A stretch of 64,000 bases of DNA from CAVWXT01 sp963759115 (GTDB lineage Bacteria > Planctomycetota > Planctomycetia > Pirellulales > Thermoguttaceae). A model generated the notes under the pieces. That model was not told where the DNA came from, made no database searches, and saw only the letters and a program-made list of their open reading frames with translations. The stretch's first letter is position 1. The number at the start of each line of letters is the position of its first letter. The translations under genes were made by a program, and so were the position numbers. The DNA is taken from NCBI GenBank assembly GCA_963759115.1, contig CAVWXT010000007.1, positions 40,822-104,821 on the forward strand. The letters are read 5' to 3'. Below are positions 26,245 to 35,009 of this stretch, piece by piece.

Positions 26245-27627
26245 ATGACGCGATGGGAACGACTTTACGATTGGTGGACCCGCCCCTGCGGCGTAAGGGA
26301 AGTGCTGCAAGTGGCCGTGCCACTGGTGGTCTCCTCGATCTCCACGACGGTGATGATCTTCATCGACCGAATGTTCCTCTTCTGGTACTCGCCCGAGGCG
26401 ATGGCCGCGGCGTTGCCGGCCGGCATGTTCCATTTCACGGTCATCAGCTTCCCGATGGGCATCGCGCTGTACGTCAACACCTTTGTGGCACAGTATGCGG
26501 GCGCCGGCCAGCCGCGGCGGATCGGGCCCTTCGTCTGGCAAGGGATATGGGTTGGCGTCATGGCGGCGCCGCTCTTGCTGGCCACCACTCCTTGGGCCCC
26601 GCTGGCGTTCGCGTGGACGAACCAGGACCCGGAGCTGGCCCGACTTGAGACGACCTTCTACCAAGTGCTCACGTTCGGCTCGGGGGCCATGATCATTGCC
26701 GCCGCGCAGGCCTCATTCTTCACGGGGCTGGAGAAGACGCGGGTTGTCATGGTCGTCGACACAAGTGCTACCTTGTTGAACGCCGCGCTGGATTACGTCT
26801 TCATCTTCGGACGTTTCGGCTTCGCCGCCAGCGGCATCGCCGGCGCCGCTTGGGCCACCACGACGGCCGAGTGGTTTCGCGTGCTCGTGTATGGTTGCCT
26901 CATGTTGCGGCCGGTTACCCGGCAGACGTATCAAATGGCGGTCGGCTGGCGGCCCAAGGCGAGGTTGATGGGCCGGCTCTGGCGCTACGGCGGGCCCGGC
27001 GGATTGCAGACCTTCGTGGAAGTCGCCGCTTTCACGATCTTTCTCATGCTCGTCGGAGGCCTGGGTGACGTGGCGCTGGAGGCCACCACGTTGGCATTCA
27101 CCGTCAACAACGTGGCCTGGGTGCCCATGTGGGGCTTGGGCACCGCGGTCACGGCCATCGTCGGACAGCAACTCGGCCGCAACCGACCCGAACTGGCGGC
27201 GCGGGCCACCTGGACCGCGCTGGCCATCGCCCTGGCCTACATGGGGACGATGGCCTTGTCCTACGTGACGGTGCCGGGTTGGTTCTTGATGGGCCACGCC
27301 GCGGGAGTCTCGGCGGAGACCATTGAGACGCTGCGGGACTTGACCGTCGTGCTGTTGCGATTCGTTGCCGCCTACTGTCTGTTCGACGCGATGAACGTGG
27401 TTTTCGTCGGCGCGATCCGCGGCGCGGGCGACATGCGGTTCATCCTCTTGACGACGCTGGTGATGTCCCCGCTGCCGCTGTTGGCCGCCTGGTGGGGCAT
27501 CGCGCGGCAAGGTTGGGGACTGCTCTGGTGCTGGTTCGTCATCACGGCTTGGATCTGCTCGCTGGGGCTGATCTATCTCGCCCGTTTCCTCCAGGGCCGC
27601 TGGCGGGAAATGCGGGTCATCGAATAA
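26245..27627 (+). CDS. MATE-family efflux transporter
   Basis: A 460-residue inner-membrane exporter driven by a proton or sodium gradient. Twelve hydrophobic segments can be counted, with the family's typical features: VPLVVSSISTTVMIFIDRMF in helix 1, the internal repeat starting near residue 245 (YGGPGGLQTFVEVAAF), and GLGTAVTAIVGQQLG in helix 8. Such proteins expel drugs or cationic metabolites. The ATG at 26245 (MTRWERLYDWW) is the natural start; a TTG at 26221 is also open. It stands after the Rrf2 gene but 330 bases away, so joint control is not clear. Confidence 0.9.
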   Translation: MTRWERLYDWWTRPCGVREVLQVAVPLVVSSISTTVMIFIDRMFLFWYSPEAMAAALPAGMFHFTVISFPMGIALYVNTFVAQYAGAGQPRRIGPFVWQGIWVGVMAAPLLLATTPWAPLAFAWTNQDPELARLETTFYQVLTFGSGAMIIAAAQASFFTGLEKTRVVMVVDTSATLLNAALDYVFIFGRFGFAASGIAGAAWATTTAEWFRVLVYGCLMLRPVTRQTYQMAVGWRPKARLMGRLWRYGGPGGLQTFVEVAAFTIFLMLVGGLGDVALEATTLAFTVNNVAWVPMWGLGTAVTAIVGQQLGRNRPELAARATWTALAIALAYMGTMALSYVTVPGWFLMGHAAGVSAETIETLRDLTVVLLRFVAAYCLFDAMNVVFVGAIRGAGDMRFILLTTLVMSPLPLLAAWWGIARQGWGLLWCWFVITAWICSLGLIYLARFLQGRWREMRVIE

Positions 27628-28743
27628 TTACGGCCGGATGACCGTCGTCCCGCTGAGGCGGCGGATCAGCCGCCGCATCTCCAACACGCTCAACGTCGAA
27701 AGTACCTGCGAGACGGGCAAGCCCGTGTCGGATACGATCTGGTCGATCGGAGTCGCCTCGCCGTGGATTGCCGAAAGCACCTGCTGCTCCAATTCATTCA
27801 GCAGCAATTCGGCCGGATGATGAATCACCTGGCCGTCGTCGCGGGGCGCGGCCTCGACCAGCGGGCCGAGCTCTTCCAACACGTCGTCGGCCGACTCGAC
27901 CAACTTCGCCCCGTCGCGGATCAATTGGTGGCAGCCGCGCGAGGCCCGGCTGTCGACGTTACCGGGCACGGCGAAGACCTCGCGGCCTTGTTCCATCGCG
28001 TGCCGGGCGGTGATCAGCGCCCCGCTCCGGTCGGCCGCCTCGACCACGATCACCCCCAGCGACAGGCCGCTGATCAACCGGTTTCGCTGCGGGAAGGTGC
28101 CCGCCAACGGCTCGCTGCGCGGCGGCGACTCGCTCAGCAAGGCCCCGTGGGCGACGACCTCCTCGGCCAGTCTGTCGTGTTCGGGCGGATAGATGTTCAT
28201 CACGCCGCTGGCCAGCACGGCGATCGTCCGCCCGCCTGCGGCCATTGCGCCGCGGTGGGCCGCGGCGTCGATGCCGCGTGCCAGGCCGCTGATGACGGTC
28301 AGCCCCGCCCTGGCCAATCCGCCGGCCAGCCGCTCGGCCTGCCGCAGGCCGTATTGCGTGGCGTGCCGCGTGCCGACCATGCCGATCGCCAGGGCATCGT
28401 TGGGCCTCAGCACGCCGCGCACGAACAGCACGCCGGGCGGATCGTGAATCTCGCGGAGCGCCCGCGGGTAGGCGGCATGGCCCTCCGTGATAATCTCAAT
28501 ACCGTGTTCCCGGCACAAGGCGATCTCGGCCTCGACGTCGATCTCGTGGTCGGCGTTGGCGATCGTATGCGTGAGCTTGGGGCCGATGCCTTGCACCGCG
28601 CGGAGTTCGCTGGGGGCTGCAGCCAGTGCCGCCCGCGCCGAGCCGAAGCGTTCCAAAAGCGCCTTGCGGATTCGCGGTCCCACACCGGAGACTAAACACA
28701 GGCGGAGCGTGTCGAGCAAGTCGTCCTGAACTGGTCCGTTCAT
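27628..28743 (-). CDS. dprA: DNA-processing protein DprA/Smf
   Basis: A 371-residue protein that loads RecA on incoming single-stranded DNA in natural transformation. An N-terminal helix-hairpin region (LCLVSGVGPRIRKALLERFG) precedes the Rossmann-like core with GMVGTRHATQYG, VISGLARGIDAAAH and AVLASGVMNIYPPEH, then SESPPRSEP and FPQRNRLISGLS. The C-terminal winged helix (about 300-370) matches the DprA DML1-like domain. Its ATG overlaps the stop of the split R-M gene (28740-28743), so it is the last gene of that strand's series. Start chosen at MNGPVQDD; the open frame upstream codes the tail of the other gene in another frame. Confidence 0.93.
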   Translation of the reverse strand: MNGPVQDDLLDTLRLCLVSGVGPRIRKALLERFGSARAALAAAPSELRAVQGIGPKLTHTIANADHEIDVEAEIALCREHGIEIITEGHAAYPRALREIHDPPGVLFVRGVLRPNDALAIGMVGTRHATQYGLRQAERLAGGLARAGLTVISGLARGIDAAAHRGAMAAGGRTIAVLASGVMNIYPPEHDRLAEEVVAHGALLSESPPRSEPLAGTFPQRNRLISGLSLGVIVVEAADRSGALITARHAMEQGREVFAVPGNVDSRASRGCHQLIRDGAKLVESADDVLEELGPLVEAAPRDDGQVIHHPAELLLNELEQQVLSAIHGEATPIDQIVSDTGLPVSQVLSTLSVLEMRRLIRRLSGTTVIRP

Positions 28744-30070
28744 GGGATCGTCAGATACTTTCCAAGTTTCTTTTCCAATAGATCCTTTTCCAATAGATCC
28801 TTTTCCGTCTGCGTTTTTGCGACGACAAGGCAACTCGTCAGTTTCAGGATGGCGTTGGCGGATCGCTTTTCGGGCATGGGGATTAGAATCTCGCGAAGAT
28901 AGTCTTCCGCCACTTGGTAGGAACCCTTGGGCGTGGGACGGCGGGTTCGCAGCCGCTCATTAGCCTCGTCGCTGTTAAGGAACGCCAGGCAGTATTTGAG
29001 CACCGATTGCAGCGAGGCCGGTTTCCCAATCGCCTTGGTTAGTTGGCCGCGCAAGGCGGCATATCCGACATTGGTTTTCGCCGCCGGCTGTAGATAAAGG
29101 CAGGCGTGGTCGGACAGATGCCCGCGATTGTCAAGCGAGAATCGGACGTCTTTGACTAGCGTGGGCGAAACGATCCGGGTTTTGGAAAGCATATATCGCG
29201 GGTCTCGCGGCCGATGATATTCATACCAATGTTTGCCCATCTTCGCGAATCGTTTTTTCTCGTAGATTCGCCCCTCTAGTTGTTCGTAGTGCCGAACGAG
29301 GTACGCGGCGGTGGCGGGATACTTGACCAATCCCAAGGCAACGCGGTGCTTGAGCAACCGCTCGACCGTAGCTTGATTGACGCCTTTGCGGCGGACGATT
29401 TCTTCCTCGTGGGAGTCCAACGATTTTTCGAAGTCCAAGGCGTGCGAAATACCCAAACGACGAATGGTATCTCGCAATGCCGCATCCTCAACTTCCTCGG
29501 CGTTCAACGTGAAGGCCGGCACCGCACGACGACCGACAACGCAATAGGGATACAATAGAACGCGGCCCGCCCAGGATACCGACCAGCGGTCGATTTCCCG
29601 ACTCTTGATCGCGTTATGCACGAGTTCCGCTTCCAAGCCCAACCCCTTCGCTCGCTCCGCGGACAGGAGAAACACATCGAGGCAACCGCCAGGCGTGACC
29701 CCCTGCCGGATGTCTAGGATATCGGCAGCGGTGAGCGTTTCTTTGTCGGCCGTCGTCCGAATTGGCGACGGCGCAAGATTCCACCGGTTCCTTGCCGTTT
29801 CTGCCAGCGTGCGTTGCTCGACGCGGGAGACGCGGGCGAATCCCACGGACTTCGGACACTTGCCAGCGGAACCTTGTTGAATCGCCTCCCTAACCACGGC
29901 AATCACTTTCTTTCGACGGGCGGTTTCGTCCAGGCCGGAAAAAGCCGCTGGCGGCGCCGAAAGGACAGCAACGCACTCGCTTCCAAGATCGGCCTTCTCC
30001 GCCACGTCCGTCACGGTGATGCACGGGGTGTTCATGGCGTGGAAAAAAAGCTGGCCGAAGGGGTTTAGAT
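28740..30070 (-). pseudogene. type IIG-like R-M protein, C-terminal (specificity) part, separated by IS30
   Basis: The C-terminal 430-440 residues of the R-M protein whose first part lies at 31164-33326. It starts at the IS30 junction (LNPFGQLFFHAMNTP) and holds a target-recognition region with HWYEYHRPRDPRYM and RIVSPTLVKDVRFSLDNRGH, similar to TaqI-like specificity domains. The end carries the direct repeat EKDLL-EKDLL-EKK, encoded by two copies of a 15-bp unit (about 28771-28800). An ATG at 30035 could still start a free-standing fragment, but it would lack the catalytic domains. dprA follows with a 4-bp overlap. Confidence 0.8.
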
Positions 30071-31163
30071 CCCGCTGTTAGAATTGAATCGCAACCTTAT
30101 GCAAAACTGGTATAGGTGAAAACATCGCAGGGACGTTTGAATGGGCGTTTTTGAGGAAGGTCCATGCAAAAAGGAGTCCCTGCGATGGCAAGTCATCTTA
30201 CCTTGGAAGAGCGCGAGGTCATAGCCCACATGCAGCGAGCTGGGAAAATGCAAACGCAGATCGCCGACCGGCTCGGCCGCAGCAAGAGCACGATTTCCCG
30301 CGAACTGCGACGCAATCGCAGCCGCAACGGCTATTGGGCGGTGGCCGCCCAGGGGAAGGCCAACCGCCGTCGGAGCCAGCGGCCGTGGACGGCCAAGATG
30401 CAGCGGCCGGCAGTGCGGCGTTACGTCGCCGACCGCTTGCGGCAGCGATGGTCGCCCGACCAGATTGCAGGCCGCGCGCGCAGTGACTTTCCCGGCGATC
30501 GGCGACGGTGGATTTCGCCCCCCACGATCTACGCCTGGATCGGCGGCGAGGAAGCCAGCGGGAAGCACTGGCGGCGTTATCTGCGGCGTCTGGGCCGAAA
30601 GCGGCCCAACTGGGAAAAACGCGGGCGGATTCGCACCGGCACGAGCATCGAGGGACGCCCCGTGGTCGTGGATCGCCGCCGTCGCTTCGGCGACTGGGAA
30701 GGGGATACCATCGTGGGCGCCAACCGACGCGGCGGCGCCGTCACGCTGGTCGAGCGGAAGTCGGGCTATTTGTTGCTGGGCAAGGTTCCCACCTTGCAAG
30801 CGGCGACGGTCCGTCAGACCGCCGCCGAGTTGTATCGGACCACGCCTCCGAAGCTGCGGAAGACGCTGACGCTGGACAACGGCAAGGAGTTCGCCGAGCA
30901 CGAGCGGTTGACGGAGGAAGCCGCTTTGAAGATCTACTTTGCGAAGCCGTACTGCGCGTGGCAGCGCGGCACGAACGAAAACACCAACGGCCTGGTCCGG
31001 CAGTTCTTTCCCAAAGGCACGGATCTGGTCGGCATCCCCAATCATCGTTTTACCAAAGTCCAACAACTTCTCAACGACCGCCCGAGAAAACGCCTCGGCT
31101 ATCGAACTCCTAACGAAGTTCTCGCCTCTCGCCTAAAGGTTGCGATTTAGACTTGACAGCGGG
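30071..31163 (+). mobile_element. IS30-family insertion sequence, copy 1
   Basis: A complete 1093-bp element with imperfect terminal inverted repeats of roughly 30 bp beginning CCCGCTGT and sharing ATCGCAACCT. It is flanked by the 3-bp direct repeat GAT (30068-30070 and 31164-31166). It carries one transposase gene and lies opposite to the gene it interrupts. The second copy at 49566-50658 has the same length. Confidence 0.95.
30185..31150 (+). CDS. IS30-family transposase, copy 1
   Basis: A 321-residue DDE transposase. N-terminal helix-turn-helix region: HLTLEEREVIAHMQRAGKMQ and ADRLGRSKSTISRELRRN bind the element ends. Catalytic residues are D174 (DWEGDTI), D231 (LDNGKEF) and E265 (TNENTNG). 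AAGGAG lies eight bases before the ATG at 30185; an ATG at 30164 is poorer. Compared with copy 2 the N-terminal 140 residues differ at many positions, whereas the catalytic part is almost identical. Confidence 0.95.
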   Translation: MASHLTLEEREVIAHMQRAGKMQTQIADRLGRSKSTISRELRRNRSRNGYWAVAAQGKANRRRSQRPWTAKMQRPAVRRYVADRLRQRWSPDQIAGRARSDFPGDRRRWISPPTIYAWIGGEEASGKHWRRYLRRLGRKRPNWEKRGRIRTGTSIEGRPVVVDRRRRFGDWEGDTIVGANRRGGAVTLVERKSGYLLLGKVPTLQAATVRQTAAELYRTTPPKLRKTLTLDNGKEFAEHERLTEEAALKIYFAKPYCAWQRGTNENTNGLVRQFFPKGTDLVGIPNHRFTKVQQLLNDRPRKRLGYRTPNEVLASRLKVAI

Positions 31164-33326
31164 GATCCACGAGAAATCGGAGTTTGGACTTTGTCGCCAA
31201 AAGACGCCGCAGTCCCGCGGCCCAAGATCTGTCGAAAAACGTGTTTTGCGTCACCATCCCGATCCGTCCGCCGGGATTGAGGATTTGCAGGGATCGTTCG
31301 AGAAATAATCCGTAAACGTCGTACTTGCCTCGCGCGGCTGCCGGATACTCCTCGGCGAACCGCCGCTTCTTGGTCTTGTCGTAGACGGGGGCCAATGGGC
31401 CCTTCAATACGCCGCCCCAGGGCGGATTACCGAACACGCGGTCGAAACGCTTTTTCAGCATGTCCTGGTAACGACGAAACGATTCGGCGGTAAGTTGAAC
31501 TCGCGAATTAAGTTTGGCGAACATGTCCGGATTCAGCAAATCCCGGTCGTGCTTTTCCAGCGAATCCGATGAAAATACCTGCAAATCCAAGGAATAGTCG
31601 GGATTTCTTCCCCTCGCTTTCGCGTAAATCGGCATCAAGAGGAACAAGACGTTGACGGTCGTCAAGAACGCCGCGAATGGATGTAGGTCCACACCGTGCA
31701 GATTTTGCGAGACGAGATTCAAGATGGCTTCGGACCGTTTCCATTCGGGCGTTCCGCGCTTGTGCAGGTGGGCGTGGCAAGGCAGATTTAGAGCGAGGTG
31801 CTGCAAGAGTCTGGCCAGCGCATTGGCGACGAACGCGCCGCTGCCGCACGCCGGATCAATGAACGACAGCCGGCAAAGCCCTTCGGAAGCCGGCGTGTAT
31901 TCCGCCAGATCGAGAATCAAGTCGATCAACTCATCGGGCGTATAAAACCCACCGAGCTTTTGACGTTCTTCCGCGGGCAGGTAGTCTTGGTACACGTTCC
32001 GCCAAACGTCCACGTCAACCTGTCCGAAAAAATACCCGTCGAGGACTCGCAGAAGGCGTTTCGCCGTCCGCTCGAACTCATCGTCGATTTGTCGCAACCA
32101 AGCGAGTTCGGTGCGGGCAAGCGCCGCCCGCTTGTCGCTCCGCACTTGCCACCAATCGAATTCGCCCAATTCGTAGACTGCGGGCAGAAAACTCCGCATC
32201 GAATCCTGAACGCGGAGCAGCATGTCGGTGGCTGGTTTAGACGACTCGACAACTGCGGTTGATGAAGCGGCTAATTCCTTCTCCATCCGCTCACCCGAGA
32301 GGAGGCGGGGAAAAACTCCTTGGTCCTCGCCGATTCGGTAAAGCAAGGCGCGCGCCAGAATCACGTGGGCCGACTGCGCCAGAGTTTCTTCGTCGTTTCG
32401 GCGTAGGCGGACCAAAGTGCGCTCGCCACCATCGTGGAATCGCGTCGATCGGCGTCGGAAAGCGCCGCCACGGCATCCGCCGCGGCCGTTGCCGCAGATT
32501 CGCCGAAGCCGAGGGTGCGCACGGCTTGGGCTATATCGCGAGGTTTTGGACTCAGTTTCCCGTCCGCCATTTCCCGCGACAACATTTCACCGGCTTGGCG
32601 GGGCGATGCAATTAGTGATTTGTCGCACCATAGGTCAAACAAATTCATTGCGATTTGGCCGGCTTGTGATCCCGCTTTGGCATCGCAAAAGCCCGACAAC
32701 ATCGTTTGCAGCAGAAATGCAAAATCCCCGATGGTCTGATGCAAATCGGCGGCCAATGCCTGGAGGATGTGCGGATTGTCCTTACCGACGCGATGCCTCG
32801 TCGATCTGGGGGCTCGGTGGAAGTACCTATAACCCGCCAACGGCGCGAAAAACGCTTCGGATTCCTCGGGCGTGACATGATTCAGATCAAAGGAGAAACG
32901 AGTCTGTATCTCCAAATCACCGGTGGGCGAAAAGATATCCAAGCGTTCCCATTGATTGCCGTTGGTGAAGTAGGCGTGCCGAAGGGTGCCGAAGCCCGAC
33001 AACCGTTCCTCAAAATCTGCTCGTTCTTTCTTACTCGCTTTATGGTACGGCTCCTTCGTCTCGATGGTGGCAACGGGAAAACCGTCCGCGTCCTGAAGCA
33101 ACACGTCGAATCGCTCTCCGACGACAACCTTGTCGGTCGGCCATCCAAGGGCCGTGATAAGGAGATCGCTGACCAGCCAGCCGCGAAACGCGCGTTCACC
33201 TCCCTCGCCAGGGTATCCCAATCGGACGCCGGTTTCCTCGCAGCGTCTCAGGATACTCGACAAGGCGTTTCTTATAATATTGCCGAGGTCGGCGGTCTTC
33301 TTGCTCGCGTGTGGCGGCTGTTTCAT
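31164..33326 (-). pseudogene. type IIG-like R-M protein, nuclease and methyltransferase part, frame-broken and split by IS30
   Basis: The first about 720 residues of a single-chain restriction-modification enzyme. Residues 41-95 contain GEGGERAFRGWLVSDLL and ERFDVLL...IETKEP, a PD-(D/E)XK-type nuclease core (D74, E89, K91). Near 32390 the frame shifts by one base; beyond it the SAM motif DPACGSGAF and catalytic NPPWGG define an N6-adenine methyltransferase. The frame then runs into IS30 after LRFLVDP. Removing the element and one GAT copy gives LRFLVDLNPFGQLFF, joining the 28740-30070 part in frame, for a restored length of about 1150 residues. The ATG at 33326 overlaps the stop of the small gene upstream (ATGA). 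Confidence 0.85.
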
Positions 33327-33535
33327 GACGTTTCATCCCTGAGCTTGTCGATGGTTGTCGGCTGACAACGGCCCTCGGCAAAATCCTTTCTTGCTTCCTC
33401 GACATCGGCCACGACGCGCCTGCGGCCCTCCTCCGCCAAGCGACGCGCAACAATATCCACCAACGTCAACTGTTCGTCAGCCGAAAGCGCACCGACCGCT
33501 TCGAGCACTTCTGCGAAATGGCCCATTTCTTCCAT
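33323..33535 (-). CDS. small antitoxin-like protein upstream of the split R-M gene
   Basis: About 70 residues: MEEMGHFAEVLEAVGALSAD then LTLVDIVARRLAEEGRRR and EEARKDFAEGRCQP. This resembles short helical proteins that in cyanobacteria and others act as antitoxins to RelE/ParE-like toxins; the match is from memory. No toxin follows; instead its stop overlaps the R-M start by four bases. The strong GGAGGAG before the ATG at 33535 fixes the start. It could be a regulator or inhibitor of the R-M enzyme, or a relic of a lost toxin-antitoxin pair. Confidence 0.65.
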   Translation of the reverse strand: MEEMGHFAEVLEAVGALSADEQLTLVDIVARRLAEEGRRRVVADVEEARKDFAEGRCQPTTIDKLRDETS

Positions 33536-33585
33536 CGGCTCCTCCGACAACAGGGTACCTGCCGCCAATCGTTCAATACCTGATT

Positions 33586-34764
33586 CTAGCGGGCAATGCC
33601 CCCCTGGTCAAGCAGTGGAGACGGTCCGCTGGAGACGGTCCGCAATGCGGCCAGGATGTCCGATGCAGCAATCTCGCCCACCAGTTCCACCTGCCCCATC
33701 CGGATCGGCAAGACAAAACGCAGTTGGCCAAACTCCACCTTCTTGTCGTGCATCATGGCGTCGACGACCTTCTGGTGATCCAGTGTTGGAACGTCCACCG
33801 GCAGGCCGAGCCTTTTCAACAGCGAGCAGAGCCGTGCGGTGAATTGGGCGTCGACGCGACCGAGACGCTGGGCCAGCCGCGCGGCGCACACCATGCCGAT
33901 GGCCACCGCTTCGCCGTGCAGCAGCGGAGCCCTCACCCCCGGCCCCTCTCCCGAAGTGAGAGGGGAGGCGTGCCAGGACAGGGTCTCGAAGGCGTGGCCG
34001 AAGGTGTGGCCGAAATTGAGCACGGCCCGCAGCCCACTCTCCTCCCGCTCGTCCTTCTCGACCACGTCGGCCTTCAGGCGGCAGCAGCGGGCGATGACGT
34101 GGATCAGCACGTTTTGCCGGCGTTCGGAAATGGCGGCGGCGTGGGCCTCCAGGTAGTCGAAGAACTCGGCGTCGAGAATCACGCCGTACTTGACCACTTC
34201 GGCCAGGCCTGCGCGGTACTCGTTGGCCGGCAAGGTTTCCAGCGTGGCCGTATCGATCAGCACACCCAGCGGTTGCAGGAACGCGCCGACCATGTTTTTT
34301 GCCTGGGGGAGATTGACGCCCACCTTGCCGCCTACCGAGCTATCGACCTGGGCCAGGAGCGAGGTGGGAATCTGGAGGAATCGAAGCCCGCGGGCGTAGG
34401 TAGCGGCGATGAATCCGGCCAGATCGCCGACAACCCCGCCGCCGACGGCCGCCACGACGGTTTTGCGGTCGGCGCCCAGCTCCAGGAGCCCCTCCCACAG
34501 GCTGGCGGCCACGTCCAACGATTTGCTCTCCTCGCCGGGGTCGACCAAGATGACGTCGACGTCGAGGTCCTGCTCGCCCAAGCTTTCAGCAACTCGCATG
34601 GCGTGCGGCTTCTGCACGTGGTCGTCGGTGACGATGACGACGTGCGTCACTCTTGCTCGATCAGTCAGGAATCGGCCCACGCCGGCGAGATTGCCGGCGC
34701 CAATCTCGATGTCGTAGCTTCGCTCAGCGAGGTTGACGCGGACGGTGTGGGGCGAGCTGCTCAC
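33586..34764 (-). CDS. aroB: 3-dehydroquinate synthase with a repeat-encoded insert
   Basis: Second enzyme of the shikimate pathway, converting DAHP to 3-dehydroquinate with NAD and a metal ion. 392 residues, slightly long. Landmarks are VGGGVVGDLAGF (about 108-119), PTSLLAQVDSSVGGKVGVN (about 133-151), and LNFGHTFGHAFE with the metal-binding histidines. Between that and HGEAVAIGM there are about 13 extra residues (ASPLTSGEGPGVRAP) encoded by a palindromic repeat at 33943-33965 and its flanks. The insert lies in a surface turn of known structures, so activity is plausible. The ATG overlaps the stop of the gene upstream (ATGA). Confidence 0.93.
   Translation of the reverse strand: MSSSPHTVRVNLAERSYDIEIGAGNLAGVGRFLTDRARVTHVVIVTDDHVQKPHAMRVAESLGEQDLDVDVILVDPGEESKSLDVAASLWEGLLELGADRKTVVAAVGGGVVGDLAGFIAATYARGLRFLQIPTSLLAQVDSSVGGKVGVNLPQAKNMVGAFLQPLGVLIDTATLETLPANEYRAGLAEVVKYGVILDAEFFDYLEAHAAAISERRQNVLIHVIARCCRLKADVVEKDEREESGLRAVLNFGHTFGHAFETLSWHASPLTSGEGPGVRAPLLHGEAVAIGMVCAARLAQRLGRVDAQFTARLCSLLKRLGLPVDVPTLDHQKVVDAMMHDKKVEFGQLRFVLPIRMGQVELVGEIAASDILAALRTVSSGPSPLLDQGGIAR
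33929..33968. repeat. palindromic repeat inside aroB
   Basis: CCCCTCTC at 33943-33950 and GAGAGGGG at 33958-33965 form a perfect stem with a 7-base loop, preceded by CCCTCACCCCCGG. I recognise the whole as a common dispersed bacterial repeat. It is read in frame as an extra surface peptide of AroB. Confidence 0.75.
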
Positions 34765-34997
34765 GGCGTGTTCCCCAACCGTTCGAGGTCCGCCGCCGTC
34801 ACGGTGATCTTGCGGATGAAGCCCGTGTGAAGGCGGACGTATTCCAACTCGGCGGCCTGGGCGGGAGCGGCGTGCAAGCGCGCCGCAATCCGCTCGCGCT
34901 CCGATTCGCCTTGCGGCGCATTCGGCAAGTCCTCGGGCCAGACGGTCTTCGTCTCGACTACCAGCGCTTCTCGATAGGCATCATAAGCATTTGGCAT
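34761..34997 (-). CDS. conserved-looking small hypothetical protein upstream of aroB
   Basis: A 78-residue acidic-basic protein beginning MPNAYDAYREALVVETKTVW and holding an arginine-rich helix (ESERERIAARLHAAPAQAAE). No family is recognised. The 4-bp overlap with aroB and the closeness of epmA (12 bases) put it in a three-gene unit epmA - this gene - aroB. It has no signal peptide or membrane span. Confidence 0.7.
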   Translation of the reverse strand: MPNAYDAYREALVVETKTVWPEDLPNAPQGESERERIAARLHAAPAQAAELEYVRLHTGFIRKITVTAADLERLGNTP

Positions 34998-35009
34998 AGT
35001 GGCACCATT

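Noticed and set aside
28740..33326. BREX PglX assignment for the split R-M protein
   Set aside because: It has its own PD-(D/E)XK core and no brx genes are nearby, so a type IIG-like enzyme fits better.
33355..34830. A 491-codon frame antisense to aroB
   Set aside because: Shadow frame; the aroB reading has all family motifs.
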